From Candidatus Latescibacterota bacterium (GTDB lineage Bacteria; Krumholzibacteriota; Krumholzibacteriia; WVZY01): DNA of 64,000 nucleotides. This document shows, piece after piece, positions 53,282 to 61,698 of this stretch. Under the pieces are notes generated by a model that was given only the letters and a program-made list of their open reading frames with translations, was not told where the DNA came from and did no database searches. Both the position numbers and the translations under genes were made by a program. How positions within the stretch are numbered: the stretch's first letter is position 1; each line of letters starts with the position of its first letter. The stretch covers positions 89,899 to 153,898 of the forward strand of contig WVZY01000010.1 of the NCBI GenBank assembly GCA_011772205.1. Direction: 5' to 3'.

Positions 53282-53608
53282 ATGAGCGAGACACGAAACC
53301 GCGGGAGGATCTGGTTCCTCGCCACCGCGTTCGTGGCCATCGCCGTCATCGCGTTTTTTGCCGGCCGTACCACGTCACCGCCGGAAGAGCGGGCTGCCGG
53401 CACGGTCACCGGCGTGGAGAAAGCGCAAAAGTACCGCACTGAGCAGATGGCGGCCGAGGATGTGACCGTGGGCGAGGAGGATATCCACGCGCTCATGCAG
53501 AGCCGCGAGTTCCAGAAGCTCATCGAGAAAGAGGACTTCCGCCTGGCCGTCAGGATGGATGACGCTTGGTGGCCCACGTCTTGGTTTATCTGGCGCGGCG
53601 GCTGGTAG
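53282..53608 (+). CDS. Small single-span membrane protein of unknown function
   Basis: A 108-residue protein with one membrane helix at about 9-27 (IWFLATAFVAIAVIAFFAG) and a charged exposed domain rich in Glu and Arg, ending WWPTSWFIWRGGW, a striking Trp-rich tail. Middle region TVGEEDIHALMQSREFQKLIEKEDF looks helical. AAGGTTGAAAG precedes the ATG. No family recognised. It stands alone between the phosphatase and the MFS transporter; a hairpin at 53743-53775 may end its transcript. Confidence 0.65.
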   Translation: MSETRNRGRIWFLATAFVAIAVIAFFAGRTTSPPEERAAGTVTGVEKAQKYRTEQMAAEDVTVGEEDIHALMQSREFQKLIEKEDFRLAVRMDDAWWPTSWFIWRGGW

Positions 53609-53742
53609 TCAGGACTGCAATCGACCGCGAGGACCCCGCGTGCGTCGGCTCAGGGGATGCAGATGCTTGGCCATCCGTCATGGGAGGCCGGCGGACGCTT
53701 CGAGCAGAAGCCGGTGAACGCGGAAATACCGCTGGAAGAGGG

Positions 53743-53775
53743 AGAGGAGATACTGCAGATCGCAGCATCTCCTCT
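53743..53775 (+). terminator. Possible terminator downstream of the small membrane protein
   Basis: AGAGGAGAT (53743-53751) and ATCTCCTCT (53767-53775) form a nine-base stem with a small inner CTGC/GCAG pair, followed by TCTCGTTTT. It faces the end of the minus-strand transporter gene, so it could serve either side. Confidence 0.5.
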
Positions 53776-53897
53776 TCTCGTTTTATTGGGCAGCTCGAAT
53801 GACGAACAGGCGGTCTCTCGGAACGATCATGGAGAGATCCGAGCAACCGTGCACAACCGGCTTCTTGGCCGACGGCCGCTCGCTCTCCCGGAGTTGC

Positions 53898-55202
53898 TCA
53901 ACCCTTGATTCCAGTCTTCGTCGTAATCGTCTCCAGTCCGTGGGCCCGCGGTCCCGTTTCGGCCCTGCGCAGCATCCACGCGAAGAAGAACCCAACGAAT
54001 CCGGAGATCGAGAAGATCCACATCCCTAGCGCATAGCCGCCGGGATTGGCCGGACTCGCGCCGGAAAAGTCGTTGGCCCAGCCGATGATCAAGTTGAATC
54101 CGAACAGCCCGATGTTTTGAATCATCGTCATGAGACCGTACGCCGTTCCCAGCCTCCGCTCCTCGACGATATAGGCCACCGACGGCCACAGGACGGCGGG
54201 AACCAGCGAAAACGCGATCCCCATCATCGACATCGGCACCCACAGGGAGATGTCTGCGTAGGCCATCATGAGGTAGACGGGGACGAGCAGCAGCGAACCG
54301 AACATCATGAACAGTGACCGCTTTGCCACCCGATCTACGAGGTATCCGAAAATCGGTGTGCAGATCATCGCGAACAGTGTGATCAAGGCTGAAAGACTCC
54401 CGGCGACCTCTCGAGTGCTCCCGTGCGCCTCCTGGAAGAACTTGATGGCGAATGTCTGGAACGGGAAGATCGCCGAGTAGAACGTCACGCACAGCAGGAC
54501 GACGTACCAGTAGGAACGACCAAGACCAAACAGTTCGGAGAACGTGACTTTATCCGTTGCGCCCACTTCTCTCATCGTGTAACGCTTCATTGCACGATCT
54601 TCCATCACCCAGTAAATCAGCGGCCCGACGATGCACAGCGTACCGAATATCACTGATATGAGAAGCGGCCACTGCCAGTTCTCGAACGCCGCCTTCGCCC
54701 ACGACGGCGACCTCAAGGCGAGATACGAACCCAGTCGAGCGATAGTGAGATTGACGCCGAAGGCAAATGAGAGTTCCTTGCCCTTGAACCACCTTGCAAG
54801 AGCGGTTGTCACGGCGACTATCAACGATTCCGCGCCGATCCCGAAAATGAGCCTGCCGCTCGCCATGATAGCGAGTTTGCCAGTAAGAACGGTGATGACG
54901 GCGCCCACGAAACACAGCACGCCGAACAGCATCGTGGCACGCTTCACACCAATTCTGTCGATGATGATGCCCCCGAGCAGCACCATGAAGATGTTTGGAA
55001 AACTGTAAATGGCGTTCAGCGTCCCGATGTTTTTGTCGGAAAATCCTAGCTGACTCTTGAGGAGATCGGCGATGGGACTCACCGCATCGTATACGTAGTA
55101 GTTGCCGAACATCGCCAGACTGATGAAAACAAGAACCGACCAGCGGTAGACGGCCGGTGGCGGTGGCCTCTCGGCGCCTTGCGCGCCCAGTGATTCGTTC
55201 AT
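53898..55202 (-). CDS. MFS transporter
   Basis: A 434-residue major facilitator protein with twelve membrane helices. The loop after helix 2 is GGIIIDRIGVKRA, the G-x3-D-R-x-G-R/K motif, and the central loop is cytoplasmic and basic. After helix 7 FGYLVDRVAKRSLF repeats it. Phylogenetically the layout recalls the ACS/oxalate:formate or nitrate-type branch, and the glycine-rich QTFAIKFFQE loop is compatible, but the substrate is not predictable. ATG at 55202 with AAGGAG upstream and an extended -10 box (TGTTATACT) about 55 bases ahead. Confidence 0.88.
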   Translation of the reverse strand: MNESLGAQGAERPPPPAVYRWSVLVFISLAMFGNYYVYDAVSPIADLLKSQLGFSDKNIGTLNAIYSFPNIFMVLLGGIIIDRIGVKRATMLFGVLCFVGAVITVLTGKLAIMASGRLIFGIGAESLIVAVTTALARWFKGKELSFAFGVNLTIARLGSYLALRSPSWAKAAFENWQWPLLISVIFGTLCIVGPLIYWVMEDRAMKRYTMREVGATDKVTFSELFGLGRSYWYVVLLCVTFYSAIFPFQTFAIKFFQEAHGSTREVAGSLSALITLFAMICTPIFGYLVDRVAKRSLFMMFGSLLLVPVYLMMAYADISLWVPMSMMGIAFSLVPAVLWPSVAYIVEERRLGTAYGLMTMIQNIGLFGFNLIIGWANDFSGASPANPGGYALGMWIFSISGFVGFFFAWMLRRAETGPRAHGLETITTKTGIKG

Positions 55203-55253
55203 TTTATAGCTCCTTGGGGAATCAGTGCCTGCGCCATTGGAAATTTGGCGGCG

Positions 55254-55262
55254 AGTATAACA
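55254..55262 (-). promoter_or_regulatory. Candidate extended -10 promoter for the MFS gene
   Basis: Minus strand TG-T-TATACT (55262-55254): extended -10 with five of six in the hexamer and no good -35. It would start the transcript near 55247, 45 bases ahead of the ATG. Confidence 0.4.
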
Positions 55263-55476
55263 TACATGAGGTGGGGGGTGCTACTTCGGAATAATAGGTT
55301 GCAAAGTAATTAGTTACGCTATCGCGGGGCCGCCGAGAAAACCGAGAGATCACGAACAAGAGGAAGCTAGACAATCACCTATTCCCAAACATGCGAACAT
55401 TGAAACCTCAATGACAAGCAGGAAAATGCGCTCTGCTTCACATCAAACTGTGTCGCTGCCAGCCGCCGGAATCAAA

Positions 55477-55516
55477 AGGCGATTGAGCGCGACATCAAGT
55501 CACCGCTCAATCGCCT
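55477..55516 (-). terminator. Strong intrinsic terminator of the TonB receptor-PorV operon
   Basis: Perfect 13-base arms, AGGCGATTGAGCG at 55477-55489 and its complement at 55504-55516, 14-base loop. On the minus strand the stem is followed by TTTTGATT. It lies 38 bases beyond the PorV-like gene stop. Confidence 0.8.
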
Positions 55517-55554
55517 GTAATTAAGTTATCGTTGCCAAGTCAGCGCGGAGCGTT

Positions 55555-56592
55555 CTACAATTTGAATGCCAAGGCGAACCGGTGGACGCTTTCCAGATTC
55601 TCAACATCCTGCCACGCGTAGTCCACTGTGACGTTGCTGAATTGGAATCCCGCCCCAAAGCGGAATTCCCAATACCTGTCGAGAGCATCGTCGCCTGGAT
55701 CGATCGGGTCCACGATATCGCTTTTATCCATATCCATGAAGATTCCGCCTCTAACGAATACCATTTCGTCATAGGCGAACTCCGCTCCGACATGGATCCG
55801 TTCGGCGAGGTCGTTCGGATGGCTGTAGTCGATGGCGCCGGTCACGCGAAAATCCTCGGCTGTGTACAGCTCATCCGCTATGCCCACCTGAAAAGCGATC
55901 GGTAATGGGTAGTACCCGAACTCTTCAGGTACGTTCACCTGCCAGATACTGCTGATATACGTGTTGCCGTAGTTGCCCTTGAACTTCATGTCGGGACCAA
56001 AGTTGGTAGCCGACATCCCGATCCTCAAGTTACGGAATCCGGTTTTGTACAAGGTGCCGACATCGAAGGCAACTGTGTAGCTGTAGAAATCGGCCACATC
56101 CGTCCTAACGTATTTGACCCCGCCGCCGATCGCAAACTTATCGGTGAATGCGCGGGCATACGTTACGCCGAGGGCCAATTCGTTCCAGGTGAACTTCCTG
56201 TTGGTCAATGTTCCATCGATGTCACTCTCGGTCGTCATTGTCATTTCGCCCGAGTAGTAACCCGTATAATGAATGGCCGCTCTGCCACCGATCCTCTCCC
56301 ATATCGGGAAGGAGATAGCACCGGCGAACGCTCTCATGTCGACCATGTACTCCAGTTCGGAGAAATAGAACTGGTATCCTTCTAGGCCAACAATCGAAAC
56401 GGGATTCAAAAATATGCCGGAGATGTCATCCGATAAGCCCAAGTAGGTATTTCCCATGGCTGCAGCTCTCGGGCTCATGCCCAGCTTGAGGAACAATGCC
56501 CCCACACTTCCCGCTCGGTCGCTTGTCTGAGCCTGGGCAAATCCCGCCAGGATCACGAGGAGAAGTGTTATACTGACGAATAGTCTTTTCAT
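55555..56592 (-). CDS. PorV/PorQ-family outer-membrane protein
   Basis: A 345-residue protein of the PorV/PorQ family (FadL-like barrel), whose members accept cargo from the type IX secretion system or sit beside TonB receptors in FCB bacteria. Signal peptide MKRLFVSITLLLVILAGFAQAQ. The family entry is AGSVGALFLKLGMSPRAAAMGNTYLGL, with SDDISGIFLNP following; later strands such as GIGGGVKY and FGFSNVTVDYAWQD-like ends are typical. ATG at 56592 follows GGAGG by seven bases. It is last in the operon TBDR, secreted protein, PorV. Confidence 0.85.
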   Translation of the reverse strand: MKRLFVSITLLLVILAGFAQAQTSDRAGSVGALFLKLGMSPRAAAMGNTYLGLSDDISGIFLNPVSIVGLEGYQFYFSELEYMVDMRAFAGAISFPIWERIGGRAAIHYTGYYSGEMTMTTESDIDGTLTNRKFTWNELALGVTYARAFTDKFAIGGGVKYVRTDVADFYSYTVAFDVGTLYKTGFRNLRIGMSATNFGPDMKFKGNYGNTYISSIWQVNVPEEFGYYPLPIAFQVGIADELYTAEDFRVTGAIDYSHPNDLAERIHVGAEFAYDEMVFVRGGIFMDMDKSDIVDPIDPGDDALDRYWEFRFGAGFQFSNVTVDYAWQDVENLESVHRFALAFKL

Positions 56593-56621
56593 CACTTTGC
56601 CTCCATTAAGCTAAGGTATAA

Positions 56622-58487
56622 CTACCTCTGCCCCTTTATTACGGCAAATTTTCCGAGTGCTTCTTCTCCGTTTTCAGCTTTGACCCGATAGATGTATATG
56701 CCGGATGAGATCGACTCTCCCGACCTGGTTGTCATATCCCAGAACTCCGACCCCGAGGGAGCATCATGATGAATGATGTCCACAAGGTTTCCTAGCAGGT
56801 TGTAAATGTAGATCGTGCACTGTTCGGGCAAATGGTGGAAACCGAGCAGCGTTTCGAACTCCTCGAGCTCAGCTTCGTTGGTGCCCACATAAGGATTGGG
56901 TGCGACGGTGATATTACCGAGAGCGGTCTCCGCCGCAGTATTCCCAATAACACTCGTGATGGTATTCTCATTTGCCCTTAGAATGCCGCTTTCATCCACC
57001 TCATACAAACGACTCGACAGGGCATAGGGATTGCTGCCGACGCCGTTGTCCACATCATAGGCCTGAACCCAGACATACGTGAAAAAGCCGGGTATCAAAT
57101 TCACCGTTGTTGAAGTGACGGTGTTATCGAATGCGGCGACCCTTTCCCAGGGACCAAGCTTACTGATCGTGCTCACATAGATGAAGAAACTGTCTGCGAT
57201 GGCTCCTCCAGCGATGTCGTTGTACGGCGCCCAATCGACGTTCAGCTGGTCGGCAACGACATCGACATCCAGATCCGGATCCAAATCCGGCGCCAGTGGA
57301 GAGATGGCCGATGGAGGTATCACCATCGCCCCATCGAAAAAGGCATGAGCATCCTGAACGTGATCAATCAACGTGCCCAGCCCGAACGTCGCGCGTGAGC
57401 CGTCGTCGTATCCCTCGCCGATGACGTAAGCCATCCAGAACTCAGCGGTTTCACCAGCTGATACATCATAGGGCCCGACGCCGTTCAAGATCCTGTAATC
57501 GAACTCGTCTTCGGGCGGGAAAGGATTGATCCATATTCCCGCCAGCCGATCGTATTGGTTCTGGACGGACGATACGTCGTTGTTCCAATCCCAGTAATTT
57601 TTCGATATCCACCGCTGCGTGATGTCAGGAGGATCACTTATTGGACCGCCGACAGGAGGAGCTGCCAGCAGAATCTGACCGATTGCATTTGGCGAGAGAA
57701 AGAGGCTGTCGACGGTCGTTTCGGCTTCAGGCTGCCCCGCGAGGGGATCGTAGTCCCAGTCTCTCATGTAAGCGAACTTGTACGTGTCGTCCCAACCGGC
57801 GAAGTCATCGAAGTAGACATCAGGGACGTTTACGTCGCCGACATCGCAATCGCTCATCCATCCCCACCAGAAATCATCGATGCTTTTTGAAAATGCAATC
57901 GTGACGTGGACAAAGATCCAGTGGTCATAATCCGGCACTCCCCACTGATGCCATTCGTACGTGATATCCATCCCCATATCGCCATCCACGGTATCACCTG
58001 CACTGACCACAAACGGTTTGGTAGCCGTGTTCACGTGTACTGTCAGACGGCGGTATGGATAGGGGTACCCAAAATCAGCTTCCGTCTCCACAATAGCTTG
58101 CTCGTCAAGGGTATCGTACTGTGCCCCATCGGAATCACTTCCATCCGAACCGAGATAGCGCCAAGCAAAGCTCCTTCCTTGTACGTACCCTCCGGCCCAC
58201 ATTCCGGCCTGCCAAACATTGGACTGGTCTCCTCCGCCTGGATAGTAAGCGGACAAATCCCAGTAGCCTACATAGCCTTTGTTCGAAATGGCCGGAAACC
58301 AAAACGTGCCGATGTGAAGATCGGTGAAGAACGAATCGTTGAAGGCCGTGGCATGCGGCGTTCTGTTCTTACCGTCCGTGAGCGATATCAATTTGTCCTT
58401 TTTCAACGGATTGATTTTCGCCTCAGGTCCCCCCCAATAAACCATGAGGAGGCAGGCTGCAACCAAAAAGCATATGAATCTTTTCAT
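56622..58487 (-). CDS. Secreted protein with C-terminal sorting domain
   Basis: A 621-residue exported protein. Signal peptide MKRFICFLVAACLLMVYWGG, followed by a mostly beta region with many Trp, Tyr and Asp (for example YEWHQWGVPDYDHWIFVHV) and a FN3-like section with DQLNVDWAPYND near 420. The C-terminal 90 residues form a sorting domain: NITVAPNPYVG, CTIYIYNLLGNLVDIIHHD, and SGIYIYRVKAENGEEALGKFAV. That domain marks type IX-like export. It lies 20 bases from the TonB receptor and 29 from the PorV gene, so the three are one operon. The enzymatic or binding role is unknown. Confidence 0.8.
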   Translation of the reverse strand: MKRFICFLVAACLLMVYWGGPEAKINPLKKDKLISLTDGKNRTPHATAFNDSFFTDLHIGTFWFPAISNKGYVGYWDLSAYYPGGGDQSNVWQAGMWAGGYVQGRSFAWRYLGSDGSDSDGAQYDTLDEQAIVETEADFGYPYPYRRLTVHVNTATKPFVVSAGDTVDGDMGMDITYEWHQWGVPDYDHWIFVHVTIAFSKSIDDFWWGWMSDCDVGDVNVPDVYFDDFAGWDDTYKFAYMRDWDYDPLAGQPEAETTVDSLFLSPNAIGQILLAAPPVGGPISDPPDITQRWISKNYWDWNNDVSSVQNQYDRLAGIWINPFPPEDEFDYRILNGVGPYDVSAGETAEFWMAYVIGEGYDDGSRATFGLGTLIDHVQDAHAFFDGAMVIPPSAISPLAPDLDPDLDVDVVADQLNVDWAPYNDIAGGAIADSFFIYVSTISKLGPWERVAAFDNTVTSTTVNLIPGFFTYVWVQAYDVDNGVGSNPYALSSRLYEVDESGILRANENTITSVIGNTAAETALGNITVAPNPYVGTNEAELEEFETLLGFHHLPEQCTIYIYNLLGNLVDIIHHDAPSGSEFWDMTTRSGESISSGIYIYRVKAENGEEALGKFAVIKGQR

Positions 58488-58507
58488 GACCGAAGGCCTC
58501 CCTTGCT

Positions 58508-61126
58508 TTAGAAGCTCACTTTCACTCCGCCCAGTACGCTTCTGGGTGGCCCGTAAACAGTGTAGTCACCAAAGGGCCCAAGATAGTCACCGGGATTGGC
58601 TACCAACCAGTTCCTCAAATCCTGATCCGTGTCATCCCAGTTTGTGAGATTACGCTGATCGAAGAGGTTGGTAATGCGCACAAAAATATCGGTATCGAGT
58701 CCAAAAACCTCGAATATTTTATGCACTTCCACATCGACATTGCTGATCGATGGGAAGCGGGCGTTGTTGCGTGATGGTTTCTTGGACAACGTCTTTGGAT
58801 CGGTATACGGAGCTCCGGTTGCATAGGTAATCGCTATATCAGCACTCCAGTTCTTTTCCTTGCTGTATCCGCCGGTAAGCAGGAAGGAATGTCTCCGGTC
58901 CCAATCGAGATAGAACTGCTGTGTCGGAAATTCTTCGTCGTCGAATCTTCTCAGGGCGCCTTCGTTCCAGTTCGAGCTGAATCCCTTCGCTACCATGAAC
59001 GTGTAGGCTCCGTGGTAGCGCCAGTTGTTGTAGTAACGCCTTTTCAAGTTGATTTCGAAACCGCGAACGTTTCCAAAACCCACATTCTGAAACGTGCTGT
59101 AATTCTCCCTGCCCTGCGGGTTGGATTCGGCTGTAGGTCCCAGGACAACCGTTTCTGACATGTCGGTAATATCTTTATAGAAGAAGGTGAGATCAACGGC
59201 GGTGTTCGTGTGCAGCAGATGGTTGATGCCCACCTCGTACGCGACAGTTTTTTCGGCTTCGATATCGGGATTGCCGACAATGAGCCAGCGCCCTCGCGTA
59301 TGGAATTTTTCATTTTCATAGAGATAGTCAAACGAGGGCATCTGGAAGAAGTGACCGTACTCGAAATGCAAATAGCTGTTTTCCGCAATCGGGTGGGAAG
59401 CGCCAAGCCGGGGACTTAGCTTCCATTTTATGTCGGCATCTACAAGCCCGCCTCCACCTGGACGTTCGAGCTCGATCGGAGCCTGGTCACGGTTGGGCCC
59501 ATGCCACAGGGAATCCGGCGCGTTGAGGTCATATGGGTGGCTGAAATCCTTGAAAACCTTATGGTTCGGATCGAAAAAGTCGAGCCGCAGGCCCAAGTTC
59601 ATGATGAGCCCCTCGAACTCGAGCTTATCCTGTGCATAGACAGCTCCGCTTCGGGGCTGCACATCGTATTCGAAGATATAGTAGTTTTGCGTCGAGGCAA
59701 AGACGTCTATTTCCTGAACGTCATACAAGCTCAAGTCCACTCCGGTCTTAACCTCGTGCCTGCCTCGCTGATGTGTGTAGCTGCCGCGGAACGTATAGAT
59801 TCTCCTTTTCTGGTGATCATAGTAGGGATTGTCCCCGCTGATCACGAAGTTTTCCTCGTCTCGTCTGACATCGAGGTCCCAATCGTACAGATCCTGGTTT
59901 TCCTGGTACGTGAGGGTCGGATCCCATTTCTTCCCCTGTTGTGCAATCTCCATAGTGCCGTCCAGGACACTAAACGTGCCTTTGACAAATGAGTTGTCAG
60001 TGATCATATGGCTTGCAGACAGGGCGAACCTGTAGTTGTCATTGTTCGTCCAGCGCCACGTCTCCGGTACCAGGAGTCTTTCGTACAAACGATAAGCGTC
60101 GTAGCTCGAGACGTGCTCATCGTTCTCGACGTTAACGACGGCTTTCAACTTCGTACCACCGTACTGGAACGTGAGTGTCCCGTTGTACAGCCTCACCTTT
60201 CCGGGACGGTTCAGCGATTCGATACGAGGCTGCCAGTCGTCCCACTCTGTTGCTTCGACGGCGAGCGCGAACTTCAGATTCGCCTTGCCTTTTTTGTAAA
60301 TCGGGCCCGTGAGATTGAGCCGCTGTCTGAGCTCTCCCGTGTCCAGCGGGTCACCCGTATCACTCTTTCTCCACAACATGTGAATTGGAAGATACATCCT
60401 GTGCTCAATGGAACCGTGAAATTCATCAGAACCTTCGCTCGTAATGATGTTGACGATTCCTGAGCTGGCGTTCCCGTATTCCGCGTTGAATCCCCCCGTA
60501 AACACGACCATCTCATTTACGGACTGGGTCGACAGGTTCACTAGAGCGTTGTTTTGAATGGGATCCTGGATGGGGGTATCATCGATGTAATAGCCTACCT
60601 CCGTCGCCCGGCCGCCCCGAATGTGGGTTCCGGCTGCACTAATGGATGAACCCGAGATGTAGTTGACGACGTTTACCGGATTGTCCACCGGAAGCGCCTG
60701 GACCTCGTCCGCCAAAAAGATGTTTCTCGTCGAAGTGACATCTACCTGGACAAGAGGTCTCTCCGCTTGGACGACTATAGGCTCGATCTCTTTGGCGATA
60801 GTCGGTTCGAGTTCGAAAAGTAGTTCGCGAGTAATGTCAGGTTCGATGACCACCTCACTGATTACGAGGGGTGTATAACCTACATAGGACGCCTGGACGC
60901 TGAATTTCCCAGGCGCAACATTCAAGATCATGAATGAACCATCTTCGAGCGACATGGCCCCCAGAGGTGTGCCGAGAATAACGATATTCGCGTACATAAG
61001 GGGCTGGCCCGTCTCCTTATCCAACACTTTTCCTGTGATCTTCCCCACTACCCCGGCGAAGCAGAGCGTGGGAAGCATGATGCAAAGAAGGAAGACTGTG
61101 GCGGTTTTTGCCAAGCGATTTCGCAT
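58508..61126 (-). CDS. TonB-dependent receptor with carboxypeptidase-regulatory domain
   Basis: An 872-residue outer-membrane receptor. Signal peptide (about 1-25), then a CarboxypepD-regulatory-like beta domain at about 27-110 (GKITGKVLDKETGQPLMYAN, GSFMILNVAPGKFSVQASYV), plug domain at about 120-230 (DNPVNVVNYISGSSISAAGT, RGGRATEVGYYIDDTPIQD, GGFNAEYGNASSGIVNIIT), then a 22-strand barrel. The FCB-type arrangement suggests transport of glycans, peptides or cofactors. ATG at 61126, with GGAGG six bases upstream. The 5' leader shows cobalamin-riboswitch-like blocks, so vitamin B12 is one possible substrate, but nothing in the protein proves it. Confidence 0.92.
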   Translation of the reverse strand: MRNRLAKTATVFLLCIMLPTLCFAGVVGKITGKVLDKETGQPLMYANIVILGTPLGAMSLEDGSFMILNVAPGKFSVQASYVGYTPLVISEVVIEPDITRELLFELEPTIAKEIEPIVVQAERPLVQVDVTSTRNIFLADEVQALPVDNPVNVVNYISGSSISAAGTHIRGGRATEVGYYIDDTPIQDPIQNNALVNLSTQSVNEMVVFTGGFNAEYGNASSGIVNIITSEGSDEFHGSIEHRMYLPIHMLWRKSDTGDPLDTGELRQRLNLTGPIYKKGKANLKFALAVEATEWDDWQPRIESLNRPGKVRLYNGTLTFQYGGTKLKAVVNVENDEHVSSYDAYRLYERLLVPETWRWTNNDNYRFALSASHMITDNSFVKGTFSVLDGTMEIAQQGKKWDPTLTYQENQDLYDWDLDVRRDEENFVISGDNPYYDHQKRRIYTFRGSYTHQRGRHEVKTGVDLSLYDVQEIDVFASTQNYYIFEYDVQPRSGAVYAQDKLEFEGLIMNLGLRLDFFDPNHKVFKDFSHPYDLNAPDSLWHGPNRDQAPIELERPGGGGLVDADIKWKLSPRLGASHPIAENSYLHFEYGHFFQMPSFDYLYENEKFHTRGRWLIVGNPDIEAEKTVAYEVGINHLLHTNTAVDLTFFYKDITDMSETVVLGPTAESNPQGRENYSTFQNVGFGNVRGFEINLKRRYYNNWRYHGAYTFMVAKGFSSNWNEGALRRFDDEEFPTQQFYLDWDRRHSFLLTGGYSKEKNWSADIAITYATGAPYTDPKTLSKKPSRNNARFPSISNVDVEVHKIFEVFGLDTDIFVRITNLFDQRNLTNWDDTDQDLRNWLVANPGDYLGPFGDYTVYGPPRSVLGGVKVSF

Positions 61127-61149
61127 CACCTACCTCCTTTCAAGGACGA

Positions 61150-61380
61150 CAAACTCAAACACCATTTCACCATTGGGTGCTGCCTTTTGGCGGGCGGCTC
61201 GTTGCTCCTTCCCGCGAACAGTGGCCGTGTCATGTTACCTTAGGGCACCGAAGCACTGCGGTAACACAAAGCGACCCAAGCCCGCTTTTCGAGATGGGAG
61301 GAGAATAGAAAAAGACCATGATCAACAGCCGCCGGTTCCTTGGAATCTGGGCAGCTTTCCCACATACAAACCAATGTTCC
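61150..61380 (-). promoter_or_regulatory. Cobalamin-riboswitch-like leader of the TonB receptor operon
   Basis: Minus strand, read 5' to 3': GGT then GTGGGAA near 61370-61355, a segment ending GGCGGCTGTTGA near 61330-61318, and then GGCCACTG (61226-61219) with GGGAAGG five bases later (61213-61207). The GCCACTG..GGGAAGG pair is characteristic of the B12 riboswitch core. The final B12 box (AG-C-GGAGACC-GCC) is not clear, and P3-P4 deviate. A 7-base stem TGTTACC/GGTAACA (61266-61260 with 61239-61233) lies between. Tentative. Confidence 0.35.
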
Positions 61381-61698
61381 GCATGAGCAGAACCAATGTT
61401 TTGATACCGAACCGCGGCGCCAGCATGTGATCACCGAAGCCGCTAATCCTAAATGGGGAAAGGAGTTATGGCAGGGTGCAGCGTTCCCCTTCTGATTGCC
61501 GAGAGATTAGCACTTCTTTGAAAACCTGGCAAGTCAAAAGGCTTTCATATAAGGAGGTGGAGGTCTTATTTATGGCACAACTCGGCTGATCTCGAAAAAT
61601 CCCCGGGGAAAAAGCTGTAATTGAGCCATGAGAAAATCTAGAAAATGAGGGGGTGCAAAGTTTGCGAATTAGGTTCTCAATTAGCATCTGACGGAGGT
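61381..61698. other. Intergenic upstream of the TonB receptor leader
   Basis: Presumed to hold the operon promoter. TTGACT near 61535-61530 with a weak GCTAAT 20-21 bases on is the best I find. The palindrome TCCCCGGGGA at 61601-61610 lacks a T-run that pairs correctly, so it is not a clear terminator for the TPR gene. No gene seen. Confidence 0.4.

Noticed and set aside
61601..61610. CCCCGGGG palindrome between A- and T-runs
   Set aside because: The flanking runs do not pair (T faces T), so it is not a bidirectional terminator.
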